This document shows, piece by piece, positions 55,198-63,125 of a stretch of 64,000 nt of DNA; position 1 is the first letter of the stretch, and every line of letters begins with the position of its first letter. The translations under genes were made by a program, and so were the position numbers. Source of the DNA: CAYFIW01 sp964500645 (lineage in GTDB: Bacteria; Chloroflexota; Dehalococcoidia; Lucifugimonadales; UBA826); the NCBI GenBank assembly GCA_964500645.1, contig CAZCOH010000001.1, positions 1 through 64,000 on the forward strand. Reading direction: 5' to 3'. The notes beneath the pieces are model-generated. The model made no database searches. It was not told the DNA's origin and saw nothing but the letters and a program-made list of their open reading frames with translations.

Positions 55198-56175
55198 TCA
55201 AAGTACTTCAGGATTAAGACATGCGGGCATAGACTCCCCATTAAGTAAAGCGATGACATTATCTGCTGCCATCAGGCCCATTCTTCTTAAGGTCGCTGCA
55301 CTGGCACTGGCTATATGAGGAGTTATAAGAACATTCTCCATATGAACCAACGGATCTTGTGCGTCAATAGGTTCAGGAAATGTCACATCTAAAGCGGCTC
55401 CAGCAATCTGGCCATTATTGAGAGCATTTCTCAAAGCATCTGGACTAACCGTACCTCCTCGGGATGTATTTATTAAGAAAGCCTCTTTTTTCATTGCAGC
55501 AAGCTCTTTATGATCTATAAAATTCTGTGTCTCTGGACCGAGTGGAACATGGACTGATACAAAATCAGATTTACCTAGTAAATCATTTAATTCAGGTACC
55601 CAATTTAATCCGTATTTTTCTTCCATTTCAGGTTTCCTAGTTCGGGAATAATAGAGAATCTCCATATCAAAGCCCACTGCTCTTCTAGCAACTGCCTCTC
55701 CAATTAGTCCCAGTCCTATAAGCCCCAAGGTCTTACCGTAAACATCGGTACCCAAATACGGAGTTTGATCAAATACTTTCCAGTCTCCATTTATCACTTT
55801 CCTATTAGATCTACTTATCTGTCTAGAAAGTGACAACATCAATCCCATAGCAAAGTCAGCGCAGGATTCGTGCAGGATACCAGGCGTATTACCGATCGCT
55901 ACTCTATTTCTAGTAGCGGCCGAGACATCAATGTTGTCATACCCTATCGCTCGAGTGGCCACAACCTTCAATCTTTCTGCAGAGTCGAACACCTCGGAAT
56001 CCATGATGTCGTTGGATTCAATCATCATGCCATCAAATTCACTAACAACCTTTTTGATCAAATCTTTCGGCGGGGGAGTTGAGTCTTGCCAAACCTCTAC
56101 GTCAAAATGATCTTTCAATTTATCGATAGCGTCAGGAACGATTATCCTTGTCACATAAACTCTATTCTTTGCCAT
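55198..56175 (-). CDS. D-2-hydroxyacid dehydrogenase (glyoxylate/hydroxypyruvate reductase-like)
   Basis: A 325-residue enzyme close to glyoxylate/hydroxypyruvate reductases. The NAD(P)-binding GLGLIG (154-159) and the catalytic Arg239 (NTSRG), Glu268 (FPEPI) and His287 (TPHIAS) are all in place. The dinucleotide loop YYSRTRKPE has Ser-Arg, a pattern of NADP use. GGAG is seven bases before the ATG. It lies between the lipoprotein and the predicted selenoprotein. Confidence 0.93.
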   Translation of the reverse strand: MAKNRVYVTRIIVPDAIDKLKDHFDVEVWQDSTPPPKDLIKKVVSEFDGMMIESNDIMDSEVFDSAERLKVVATRAIGYDNIDVSAATRNRVAIGNTPGILHESCADFAMGLMLSLSRQISRSNRKVINGDWKVFDQTPYLGTDVYGKTLGLIGLGLIGEAVARRAVGFDMEILYYSRTRKPEMEEKYGLNWVPELNDLLGKSDFVSVHVPLGPETQNFIDHKELAAMKKEAFLINTSRGGTVSPDALRNALNNGQIAGAALDVTFPEPIDAQDPLVHMENVLITPHIASASAATLRRMGLMAADNVIALLNGESMPACLNPEVL

Positions 56176-56275
56176 GACAATACTCCTAGTTAGAATCTAC
56201 ATAGAGCTGACCTATATTAGAACCAAGTTTATATTAACGTAAAACTAAGATAATTTTGGGTCATCAAAATAAATA

Positions 56276-56767
56276 TTATTGCGAAGAACCACTTTCGATC
56301 GAAATGAGTCGATCATAATCAGGCAATGAATAGCTTTTATCAATCACTTGCCCATTTGATTCAATCATCACAAATCCAGGAACAGAAATTACAGAATAAG
56401 ATCTTTTTAGAGATAGACCGAGAGAAGAATGTACATCCACCCTCGCAACAATCCATTTACTACCCAATCGTTTCTCTAGTCTGTCAACGGCAGACTTCGT
56501 AGATAAACAACCAATTCAATAATCTGAATAAAGTTGCAATAAAACCGGTGTATTCCTAGTAAACAAAGCCTCCCAATCAGATTGAGTCTCCACATTAGGC
56601 TGTCTAATCGATCGAGTTTGCTGAAAAACACCTACTGCAACCAACAATAGTACGAGCGTTACAGCAGAAGCCTGCCACGAAAAAAACCTTGATGCTACCA
56701 ACCATATTATTGGCAGACCTAAGAGAGCGATTATAAAAAAAGAATACTGATTTAGAAGAGCATACAT
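56276..56767 (-). CDS. Predicted selenoprotein: membrane-anchored thioredoxin-like protein with UxxC motif
   Basis: The open frame runs from ATG 56767 to 56276 (163 codons) with one in-frame TGA at 56518-56516. The N-terminus has two hydrophobic helices (about 8-48). The C-terminal domain reads VLLQLYSDY-UGA-IGC-LSTK, so UGA stands at the first position of the redox CxxC motif (Sec84, Cys87), followed by KSAVDRLEKRLG, a strand VARVDVH and the cis-Pro segment SVPGFVMIESNGQVID, a normal thioredoxin fold. Both sides share one frame and one domain. A hairpin suited to SECIS use follows. A plain nonsense mutation is the alternative. No ribosome-binding site is clear at the ATG. Confidence 0.8.
56475..56503 (-). 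promoter_or_regulatory. Candidate bacterial SECIS hairpin
   Basis: Starting 19 bases after the UGA, AGTCTG (56496-56491) pairs perfectly with CAGACT (56483-56478) around the loop CCGTTGA; a lower stem TCT/AGA with a bulged ACGA extends it. The distance from UGA to the loop G (27 bases) is within the range of known bacterial SECIS elements (about 16-37). It lies inside the coding frame. Confidence 0.6.
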
Positions 56768-56784
56768 TGGTACATTAATTGTAA

Positions 56785-56820
56785 AACAAATACGGACTGC
56801 CCCGGTAGGGCAGTCCGTAT
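56785..56820 (-). terminator. Rho-independent terminator before the predicted selenoprotein
   Basis: A 13-bp perfect stem (56790-56802 with 56808-56820, core ACGGACTGCCC) and a five-base loop, followed on the minus strand by TTTGTTTT. It ends the zinc-ribbon transcript 18 bases before the selenoprotein ATG, so the latter needs its own promoter or read-through. Confidence 0.8.
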
Positions 56821-56848
56821 AAATACAGATCTCTAATCTAATAAGATA

Positions 56849-57043
56849 CTAATCAGCAGCCACCATGTCATGGCCGCAGCACATGGGCGACTTTATCTTG
56901 CCGCATCCATTACTGCATTGAGCGACACCAACAGTAGTACCATCATCTTTCTCTATAACTGCATGTGTTAATTCTGTTCCACATTTACCACAGGTAATAT
57001 TGTGAACTTCCATTCCACAATCTCCACAACTGTAATTAGACAT
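56849..57043 (-). CDS. Small zinc-ribbon protein
   Basis: A 64-residue protein with three or four Cys pairs: SCGDCG, TCGKCG, QCSNGCG and MCCGHD. The spacing is that of a zinc ribbon or rubredoxin-like knuckle; the last pair lies next to a Met and a His. AAGGAG lies six bases before the ATG. Role unknown; such proteins often aid assembly or bind RNA/metal. It neighbours the predicted selenoprotein, but a terminator separates them. Confidence 0.78.
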   Translation of the reverse strand: MSNYSCGDCGMEVHNITCGKCGTELTHAVIEKDDGTTVGVAQCSNGCGKIKSPMCCGHDMVAAD

Positions 57044-57059
57044 TCCATTCTCCTTTTAA

Positions 57060-57097
57060 CATGCTTGAATACAACAATAACTAGCCCTTCAAGCATG
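57060..57097. repeat. Inverted repeat upstream of the zinc-ribbon gene
   Basis: CATGCTTGAA (57060-57069) and its exact complement TTCAAGCATG (57088-57097) flank an 18-base spacer, directly upstream of the zinc-ribbon ribosome-binding site. It could be an operator or a leader hairpin. The rest of 57098-57211 shows nothing clear. Confidence 0.45.
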
Positions 57098-57211
57098 AAG
57101 TCTATCCACCTAAACAAACCGCTGTCAACAATAGTATTCATGGTCACTCAGCCTTAGCCTTGGTACCCAAAAGCATCCAAAAAGTCTAGAATGGCCTCCC
57201 ACAGGAAAAAA

Positions 57212-57231
57212 TTCTATATCTTCATATAGAA
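57212..57231 (+). promoter_or_regulatory. Leader hairpin before the beta-propeller gene
   Basis: TTCTATAT (57212-57219) pairs with ATATAGAA (57224-57231) around CTTC, only two bases before a perfect AGGAGG (57234-57239). It may set access of ribosomes or mRNA stability. Confidence 0.35.
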
Positions 57232-57244
57232 ATAGGAGGTCGAA

Positions 57245-58168
57245 ATGTCAGAAGATCCAATCAGAGTAAGTTACGGTAAATATGTTTTTGAAAACGTCCC
57301 CGGATGGGCTCCGCTACCCGACGGGTGGGAATGGAATCATGTTGTTGGTGTGGGAGTTGACAGCCAAGACAGAATTTTCGCATACAACAGAAGTAATCAC
57401 CCAATGATAGTTCTGAGCAAATCAGGTGAAATATTAGACACTTGGGGAGAAAACACATTTAAAAGAGCACATCATCTAGAAATAGGACCTGATGACTCTA
57501 TATGGACCACAGACAATACGGATCACACCGTCAGAAAATGGACATCAGATGGTGAAGAGTTAATGATTATTGGCACCCCTGATAAACCAGCACCCGAACA
57601 AAGTGGTGAGCCGTTCAATCAACCCACCGATATAGCCTTCGGTCTGGATGGTTCGATCTATGTATCCGACGGTTACGGAAACTCCAGAGTTCACCAATTT
57701 ACTCCACAGGGCAAACTAATCAGGTCTTGGGGTGAACGTGGATCTGCCCCAGGACAGTTCATGATTCCTCATGGTGTAGCTGTTGACCCAACCGGTCTGG
57801 TATATGTGTGTGACCGAGAAAACAACAGAATCCAGATTTTTACCCCAGATGGTCAATATGTTAGCGAATGGGGCGGAGTTCATAGGCCCAATCAAATTGT
57901 TCCAAGTAATGACGGCAGTATGTACGTTACAGAACTCGGGCACAAAACTGGACTCGGTGCCAAAGGATCAGGTGTGAATGTAGCTACCCATAACTCCGGA
58001 CTAAAAATAATGACGAAAAACGGGCAATGGTTAGGAGGATGGGGAGCCAGTACACATACGGAAGGTGACCTGATAGCAGCGCATGCTCTGGGTATAGACT
58101 CTGAAGGAAGTCTTTATGTAGGAGAGACATTGGAAGGAGCTAGGCTTCAAAAATTCGTCAGGGTGTAA
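57245..58168 (+). CDS. NHL-repeat six-bladed beta-propeller protein
   Basis: A 307-residue protein made of about six NHL-type blades, such as QPTDIAFGLDGSIYVSDGYGNSRVHQF and PHGVAVDPTGLVYVCDRENNRIQIF. It resembles peptidyl-alpha-hydroxyglycine alpha-amidating lyase and other sugar-lactone/NHL proteins common in SAR202. No signal peptide is seen. The ribosome-binding site AGGAGG is perfect, five bases from the ATG. Function unknown; a lyase or binding role is possible. Confidence 0.88.
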   Translation: MSEDPIRVSYGKYVFENVPGWAPLPDGWEWNHVVGVGVDSQDRIFAYNRSNHPMIVLSKSGEILDTWGENTFKRAHHLEIGPDDSIWTTDNTDHTVRKWTSDGEELMIIGTPDKPAPEQSGEPFNQPTDIAFGLDGSIYVSDGYGNSRVHQFTPQGKLIRSWGERGSAPGQFMIPHGVAVDPTGLVYVCDRENNRIQIFTPDGQYVSEWGGVHRPNQIVPSNDGSMYVTELGHKTGLGAKGSGVNVATHNSGLKIMTKNGQWLGGWGASTHTEGDLIAAHALGIDSEGSLYVGETLEGARLQKFVRV

Positions 58169-58185
58169 GAATTCAGTGACCATCT

Positions 58186-58246
58186 AGTTTATGAAAAAAC
58201 CAGCAAGGGAAATCAATCTCATCATAGCCTGATTTTTTCATAAACT
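58186..58246. repeat. Long inverted repeat between beta-propeller and CinA genes
   Basis: A 14-bp perfect arm AGTTTATGAAAAAA (58186-58199) and TTTTTTCATAAACT (58233-58246) flank 33 bases; after one mismatch the stem continues with CAG/CTG. Both strands present a T-run inside the stem rather than after it. It may be a bidirectional terminator for two convergent genes, or a small mobile-element relic. Confidence 0.55.
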
Positions 58247-58282
58247 GGAACATAAATTATCAAAGATACCATCAAATCAGAT

Positions 58283-58783
58283 TTACGAATTAATCGCCTT
58301 CATCAAAAGATTTAAAGTCTCAATTGTGAAAGAGATCATATTCTCTTCACGATCATCACTACCAGTTTCAATGGTAGCTGTAAGGTTCACAGGACCAGAA
58401 ACCGCTATACAAGTATGCCCAGCCTGATCCCCGTATCTATTTCCCTTAGGACCCGTGGCTCCTGTCTCTGATACCCCCCACGTGGAACCTAGAATCGACT
58501 TCACTCTATCCGCATTCAATGATGCATATGATTCCGTTGCGGCTCTCATTCCCTTCATATCCTCATCAGAAACTCCCAGAAAACCCCTGCCAGCAAAACG
58601 AGTATAAATCACCGAACCCCCAAGAAAATAAGCAGAGGCTCCCGGTACAGCAAGAAGATGTGCGGAAACCAAACCCCCAGTGGAAGATTCTGCAATCCCA
58701 ACAGTTTCGCTTCTATCTATCAACAAAGATCCTATTTCACGCGTCAAAGTCATGATTTCCTGATTCATAAATTCATACCTCAC
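58283..58783 (-). CDS. CinA-family nicotinamide-nucleotide amidohydrolase-like protein
   Basis: A 166-residue stand-alone C-terminal CinA domain. GIAESSTGGLVSAHLLAVPGAS, then the GGSVIYTRFAG segment, and SETGATGPKGNRYGDQAG are family motifs. It hydrolyses nicotinamide-mononucleotide amide bonds in studied members (PncC). Standard members have AESCTGG; here the Cys is Ser. GAGG lies very close to the first ATG, so an ATG five codons on (58768) is possible. Convergent with the beta-propeller. Confidence 0.88.
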   Translation of the reverse strand: MRYEFMNQEIMTLTREIGSLLIDRSETVGIAESSTGGLVSAHLLAVPGASAYFLGGSVIYTRFAGRGFLGVSDEDMKGMRAATESYASLNADRVKSILGSTWGVSETGATGPKGNRYGDQAGHTCIAVSGPVNLTATIETGSDDREENMISFTIETLNLLMKAINS

Positions 58784-58891
58784 TTAAAATCTAACCTCAA
58801 AACAATACGGTATAACAATGGATTTTTTAATCCCAAAAACCAATAGTCACGGTTACAATCTAACCAAACTTGAACAGGAGCATCAACAACT

Positions 58892-59041
58892 ATGTCCAAA
58901 GGATGGTTCACCCTTGTTGCATTATTCGCATTTTCTTTAGGTTTGATAACCGGTGGCATTCTACAAGGCCGACCCGAGTTGATGTTCATAGGGCTGGGTT
59001 TACTAGTTTTCCTATACTTTGTCCGAAATCACCTAAAGTAA
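58892..59041 (+). CDS. 49-residue small membrane protein
   Basis: A short frame (ATG 58892 to TAA 59041) codes two hydrophobic helices joined by a polar turn: WFTLVALFAFSLGLITGGIL, then GRPELMF, then IGLGLLVFLYFVRNHLK. AGGAG lies 11 bases ahead of the ATG. Family unknown; codons and the helix pattern support coding. Convergent with the OYE-family gene, five bases apart. Confidence 0.6.
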   Translation: MSKGWFTLVALFAFSLGLITGGILQGRPELMFIGLGLLVFLYFVRNHLK

Positions 59042-59046
59042 ATTTT

Positions 59047-60117
59047 CTATCTCGCTCTCACGTATTGTCTTGGCCAAAGGTCGTCAACACCGTCTAGTTC
59101 GTCTCTTGCATAAAGAGGCCAGTATGGATTTCTTAAAAGCTCTCTGCCTAACAAAATTACGTCTGCGTCACCATTTCGTAGTGTTTGTTCGGCCTGCGAA
59201 GCATCAGTTATCAAACCCACGGCCCCAGTCGGAATGTCCACTTCTCTGCGTATCCTAGAAGCAAATGGAACCTGATAACCAGGAAATGGATCAAGATCTT
59301 GATCAGGTGAATTACCTCCAGAGGAACAATCAATCATGTCAACGCCTTCGCTTTTCATCCAGCCGGCCAGCTCAATAGAATCTTCTATCTTCCATCCAGA
59401 CTCCATATATTCCGTTGATGAAATACGGGCCAATAATGGCATTGAATCCGGTATAACTTTTCTCACAGCTGAAACTATTTCTAGAGATAAGCGACATCTA
59501 TTCTTAAGGGACCCCCCATAATTGTCGGAACGACTGTTGGAAATGGGAGACATGAATTCACAAGCCAAATATCCGTGAGCAAGATGTAATTCAATAACCT
59601 TGAATCCTGCATCTACGGACCTCGAAGCGGACTCAGCAAAATCGGAAACTATCCTGTCTATATCTTCAATCCCAAGTTGATTGGGGGTAACCCAGTCAGC
59701 TTCGTAAGGAATAGAACTTGGTCCAACTATGTCCCATCCCCCATCCTTTGGAAGCAGAACCTCACCATCGTCCCAGGGCCTGAAATGAGAAGCTTTTCTA
59801 CCTGCGTGAGCCAGCTGGATTGCTGACAAAGCTCCTTGAGTCGCCATAAAAGCTACTATTGGCTCTAACGCTTCAGCGTGACGATCTGACCATATCCCGA
59901 CATCCTGCGGAGAAATCCTTCCTTCAGGTGAGACTGCCGATGCCTCTACCATAACAAGGCCGGCGCCCCCAACCGCTCTCGTTCCCAAATGAACCATGTG
60001 CCAATCAGTCGCGACACCATCTGTTTTATCCACAGAATATTGACACATTGGGGCCACAAAAACCCTGTTTCTTGCCACTTCTCCTCTCATTTTTATCGGT
60101 GTGAAAAGTTCACTCAT
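59047..60117 (-). CDS. Old Yellow Enzyme-family NADH:flavin oxidoreductase (YqjM/NamA-like)
   Basis: Reduces activated C=C bonds with FMN and NAD(P)H. The 356-residue TIM barrel has APMCQYS (Cys25, the redox-sensing Cys of YqjM), QLAHAGRKAS, and the active-site HLAHGYL (His178, His181, Tyr183), followed by ACEFMSPISNSRSDNYGG. A Cys stands where YqjM relatives often have His or Asn (LHEF). It is next to unrelated genes; it probably acts on unsaturated carbonyls from organic matter. Confidence 0.94.
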   Translation of the reverse strand: MSELFTPIKMRGEVARNRVFVAPMCQYSVDKTDGVATDWHMVHLGTRAVGGAGLVMVEASAVSPEGRISPQDVGIWSDRHAEALEPIVAFMATQGALSAIQLAHAGRKASHFRPWDDGEVLLPKDGGWDIVGPSSIPYEADWVTPNQLGIEDIDRIVSDFAESASRSVDAGFKVIELHLAHGYLACEFMSPISNSRSDNYGGSLKNRCRLSLEIVSAVRKVIPDSMPLLARISSTEYMESGWKIEDSIELAGWMKSEGVDMIDCSSGGNSPDQDLDPFPGYQVPFASRIRREVDIPTGAVGLITDASQAEQTLRNGDADVILLGRELLRNPYWPLYARDELDGVDDLWPRQYVRAR

Positions 60118-60157
60118 AGAATAAATTACGACTCCATATCAAACATTTTGTTTATTG

Positions 60158-60532
60158 TTACGAAATTCTTATCTCTTGAAATTCCACATGGCCCTCGTTA
60201 ACCAAATCCCGTATCCTCCTCTGTCTCGTAGATAACTTACTACCGGCGGACTTGAACTCCACTAGCACAATTTTGTCTTCCTCAAATTGCACACCATCAA
60301 TTGGGGACCCGAGAAATCTGAAATGTTTGGGATCAAAGGGATATTGTTCCACTAGAGGCAAAAATTGTTCAGAAATCTGCCCATACCTGGTTGACTCACT
60401 TCTACGAAGAGATTTCTGTTCTTGAATCTTCTTAGTCAAATTGATACATACTAACAAAAGAATTACGGATAATCCGAGTCCAATTAATGCAATCCAGAAG
60501 AGAATTGAGACCTCACCAATCAGCTCAGACAT
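60158..60532 (-). CDS. Holliday-junction resolvase-related endonuclease-like protein with membrane anchor
   Basis: A 124-residue protein: one membrane helix (about 9-31), then a short linker and a domain FLGSPIDGVQFEEDKIVLVEFKSAGSKLSTRQRRIRDLV, which matches the PF10107-type proteins related to archaeal Holliday junction resolvases. The nuclease-fold acids Asp and Glu (PID, VEFKS) and Lys are present. GGAGG lies four bases before the ATG. Biological role unknown. 40 bases upstream of the OYE-family gene on the same strand. Confidence 0.8.
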   Translation of the reverse strand: MSELIGEVSILFWIALIGLGLSVILLLVCINLTKKIQEQKSLRRSESTRYGQISEQFLPLVEQYPFDPKHFRFLGSPIDGVQFEEDKIVLVEFKSAGSKLSTRQRRIRDLVNEGHVEFQEIRIS

Positions 60533-60581
60533 TTAACCTCCGTACTACAATCTTAGAGCATGATTATTTTAGGAAAAATGT

Positions 60582-61661
60582 TTATACAAGTTCCTCAAGA
60601 CACTGAGATAGATTCTCCCCGAATTCATCAAATTGCCAGTTCCTAACATCCGGCTCAAGCCTTTCATCGCTGAGTTTATCCGGAAAGCGGGAAAGACGAG
60701 CAAGACTTGATGTAGGCCAGAGCAGACTGGGATCTATCTCGAGTCTCTCACCAATCATTTTTCTCCACTCTTTCAAACCTTTTAAGCGATTATTAGCCTG
60801 CTCCCGTTCCTTATGACTCAGACGAAGACCCCGGACCTGACCAGTACTGGGTCTTTTTAGCGGACCATCACTTCGAGCTTCTTGAACTAAGCTCTTCAAT
60901 CGCTTCAGAGTAGATGGACGTTCCCACCATCCAATCCCCTTTATCCTGGAATAATCAGAGTCTGGCTCTGCAGCGATTGAAACAAGAACGGGATCTCCAA
61001 CAATTTTGAAAGGAGGCCTATCTTTGCCAATCGCTTCATCCTCTCTAAAATCAAATATCCTTTTCAAAATAGCCAGACCAATCCCGTCAAGATCTCGACT
61101 ACCTTTTACGTTAAGAAATGCTGTTTCTTCATCTTTACGCTCAAACTTGATTCTGGACAATCTCTCACATTCTTCTTCAGCCCATCTAATCCTTTCCTTG
61201 TCAATTAACCTACCTTTCATAACTTCCCTGGCTTCCCCCAAATACCTAACATCATCTGCAGCATAAGCCAATGCTTCTTTCGATAAGGGTCTATTAGTCC
61301 AATCACTTCTCTGTAATTTCTTATCTTTTGTAACCTCCACATCAACATATTCCTTCAAAATAGCATCCAGGCCTAACCTCTTAGATCCCAAGAAACCCGC
61401 GGCAATACTCGTATCGAAAACATTTCTGAATTTGAAACCATAGTCCCTGTTGAGGCTTCGAATGTCATAGTCACCAGAGTGCACAATCTTCACGACATTA
61501 GAATCTATCAAAACCTTACCAAGTGGTTCCATATCCTCAACATCTAAGGGATCTATAAGATACGGAACTGACCCTATAGATATTTGAATAAGACAAACCC
61601 TTTCTGGATATCGAAAGAATCCATTTCCTTCTATATCCAGACCGATCCAGCTATGAGTCAA
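60582..61661 (-). CDS. rnd: Ribonuclease D
   Basis: 3'-5' exoribonuclease for tRNA maturation. The 359-residue product has the DEDDy set: WIGLDIEG (Asp9, Glu11), HSGDYDI and YAADDVRYL, then HRDC domains (RLSRIKFERKDEE onward). TTG 61661 is the first standard start, but the family's usual N-terminus continues upstream in the same frame (ITTSERLKDFSDEA to about 61736) with no ATG, GTG or TTG, so a non-standard start (CTG at 61685 or ATA near 61736) is likely. The gap to 61961 shows no feature. Confidence 0.9.
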   Translation of the reverse strand: MTHSWIGLDIEGNGFFRYPERVCLIQISIGSVPYLIDPLDVEDMEPLGKVLIDSNVVKIVHSGDYDIRSLNRDYGFKFRNVFDTSIAAGFLGSKRLGLDAILKEYVDVEVTKDKKLQRSDWTNRPLSKEALAYAADDVRYLGEAREVMKGRLIDKERIRWAEEECERLSRIKFERKDEETAFLNVKGSRDLDGIGLAILKRIFDFREDEAIGKDRPPFKIVGDPVLVSIAAEPDSDYSRIKGIGWWERPSTLKRLKSLVQEARSDGPLKRPSTGQVRGLRLSHKEREQANNRLKGLKEWRKMIGERLEIDPSLLWPTSSLARLSRFPDKLSDERLEPDVRNWQFDEFGENLSQCLEELV

Positions 61662-61961
61662 AGCTTCGTCCGAAAAATCTTTCAGACGCTCTGACGTAGT
61701 GATTATTTCTGAAGGTTCGTAAGCTACGATGACTATCTTTCACTGACTAAATTGACATGATGGGCCTAGTATAACTTATGATCTGCGTATATATAGAGGT
61801 TTGATGTCAACGGATATTTTAAGTAAGTTATCCATTGAAGCTATGAAACATTTATTAAAAATAGGCAATTAGCTATGAAAATTACTATTTTGTAATTTAT
61901 CCATCAACCGTACCAATCGTCATGAAGGAATTAATAAGAATCTGAATGTGAGGATAAAAGT

Positions 61962-63086
61962 ATGAAAATTACAGATATAACAGTTAATCGGATTCGGTCG
62001 CCTCAGGGAGAAAACGTAAGAAGCTTCGTTGGCAGACCGGGAAGGCTACTTCTTCAAATTCACACAGATGAAGGAATTACAGGAATTGCGGAGGCAAGCC
62101 GGAACCTAAAAATAGTGAAGGCGTACGTAGATGAATTAATAAAACCACTACTCGTAGGTACAGACCCATGTAGACCAAGAAAGATATGGGAACTGTTATC
62201 TCTAGGTGAGGGACAACAGGCAACCAGATTTCCTTCTCAAATAGTAGGATCGATTGATGTGGCTCTCTGGGATATAAGTGGTAAAGCTGCCAACATGCCA
62301 ATATACAAATTACTAGGAGGGGCTCGTAGGACAGATATACCTCTTTACTGGAGTAGAGGGAACGGATGGAGTAAATCCCCTGAAGAAATGCTGGAAGAAG
62401 TTCAAGAAGGGTATGACAAAGGTTATCGTTCATTCAAAATAAGAATGGATTGGCGGGATTACAGACAGGACGCAGATCCAAAAAAAGACTTTGCTCTATT
62501 TAAGAAATGTCGAGAATGGTTACCAGATGACTGTCCACTTAGTTTCGATGCTAACTGCGGTTATTCAGTTCCTACGGCTATCGAACAGGGTCGAAGATTT
62601 GAAGAAATGGGAATTGCACACTTTGAGGAACCCTTACCTCAATACGATTTTCCCGGCCTAAAACAAGTGGTAGATGCTCTGGATTGTTCAGTGTCTACAG
62701 GAGAGCAAGAAATATCGTCCTGGAGATTTAGAGATTTAATAGAGCTAGGAAATCCAGACATTCTACAGCCAGATGTTTTAAACGTGGGGGGATTATCTGA
62801 AATGATCAGGGTTTATGAAATGGCTGTAGTTCACAATAAAATTGTCATGCCTCACAGTCCAAGCGTTGGGGCAAACTCAATGGCGAGTCTCCACCTTTAT
62901 TCAACCGTCACAAACGCTGTCCGTCCTCACGAATTCTCCGAAGAATTTACTGGACCTGCTGAAGAGGTGTCAAAACTGTATAAGGAACCAGTCCTTCCGA
63001 AAAATGGAACGATCTCTCTTCCTGACAGGCCGGGTCTCGGACTCGAACTTGACCCCCAGGCATTAAAAGAATTTATAGAGGAATAA
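61962..63086 (+). CDS. Enolase-superfamily enzyme with KxR motif
   Basis: A 374-residue member of the mandelate racemase/muconate-lactonizing group. Metal ligands are Asp196 (SFDAN), Glu222 (FEEPLP) and Glu248 (TGEQE); the other base is Asp271 (PDV) with His298 (PHSPS). The first motif is Lys159-x-Arg161 (FKIRMD), unlike the KxK and KxH of the other two copies. The RYW and aromatic-rich LYWSRGNG segment may shape the substrate pocket. GAGG lies eight bases before the ATG. It is followed 39 bases later by a GMC oxidoreductase, so sugar-type alcohols may be oxidised and dehydrated in one path. Confidence 0.93.
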   Translation: MKITDITVNRIRSPQGENVRSFVGRPGRLLLQIHTDEGITGIAEASRNLKIVKAYVDELIKPLLVGTDPCRPRKIWELLSLGEGQQATRFPSQIVGSIDVALWDISGKAANMPIYKLLGGARRTDIPLYWSRGNGWSKSPEEMLEEVQEGYDKGYRSFKIRMDWRDYRQDADPKKDFALFKKCREWLPDDCPLSFDANCGYSVPTAIEQGRRFEEMGIAHFEEPLPQYDFPGLKQVVDALDCSVSTGEQEISSWRFRDLIELGNPDILQPDVLNVGGLSEMIRVYEMAVVHNKIVMPHSPSVGANSMASLHLYSTVTNAVRPHEFSEEFTGPAEEVSKLYKEPVLPKNGTISLPDRPGLGLELDPQALKEFIEE

Positions 63087-63125
63087 CTGAACTCGTAAAA
63101 TAAACCGCAGGGGAATATTTTTTAG

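Noticed and set aside
58870..59097. 75-codon frame overlapping the small membrane protein
   Set aside because: The ATG at 58892 in another frame gives a clean two-helix protein and a ribosome-binding site; the 75-codon frame has no such features.
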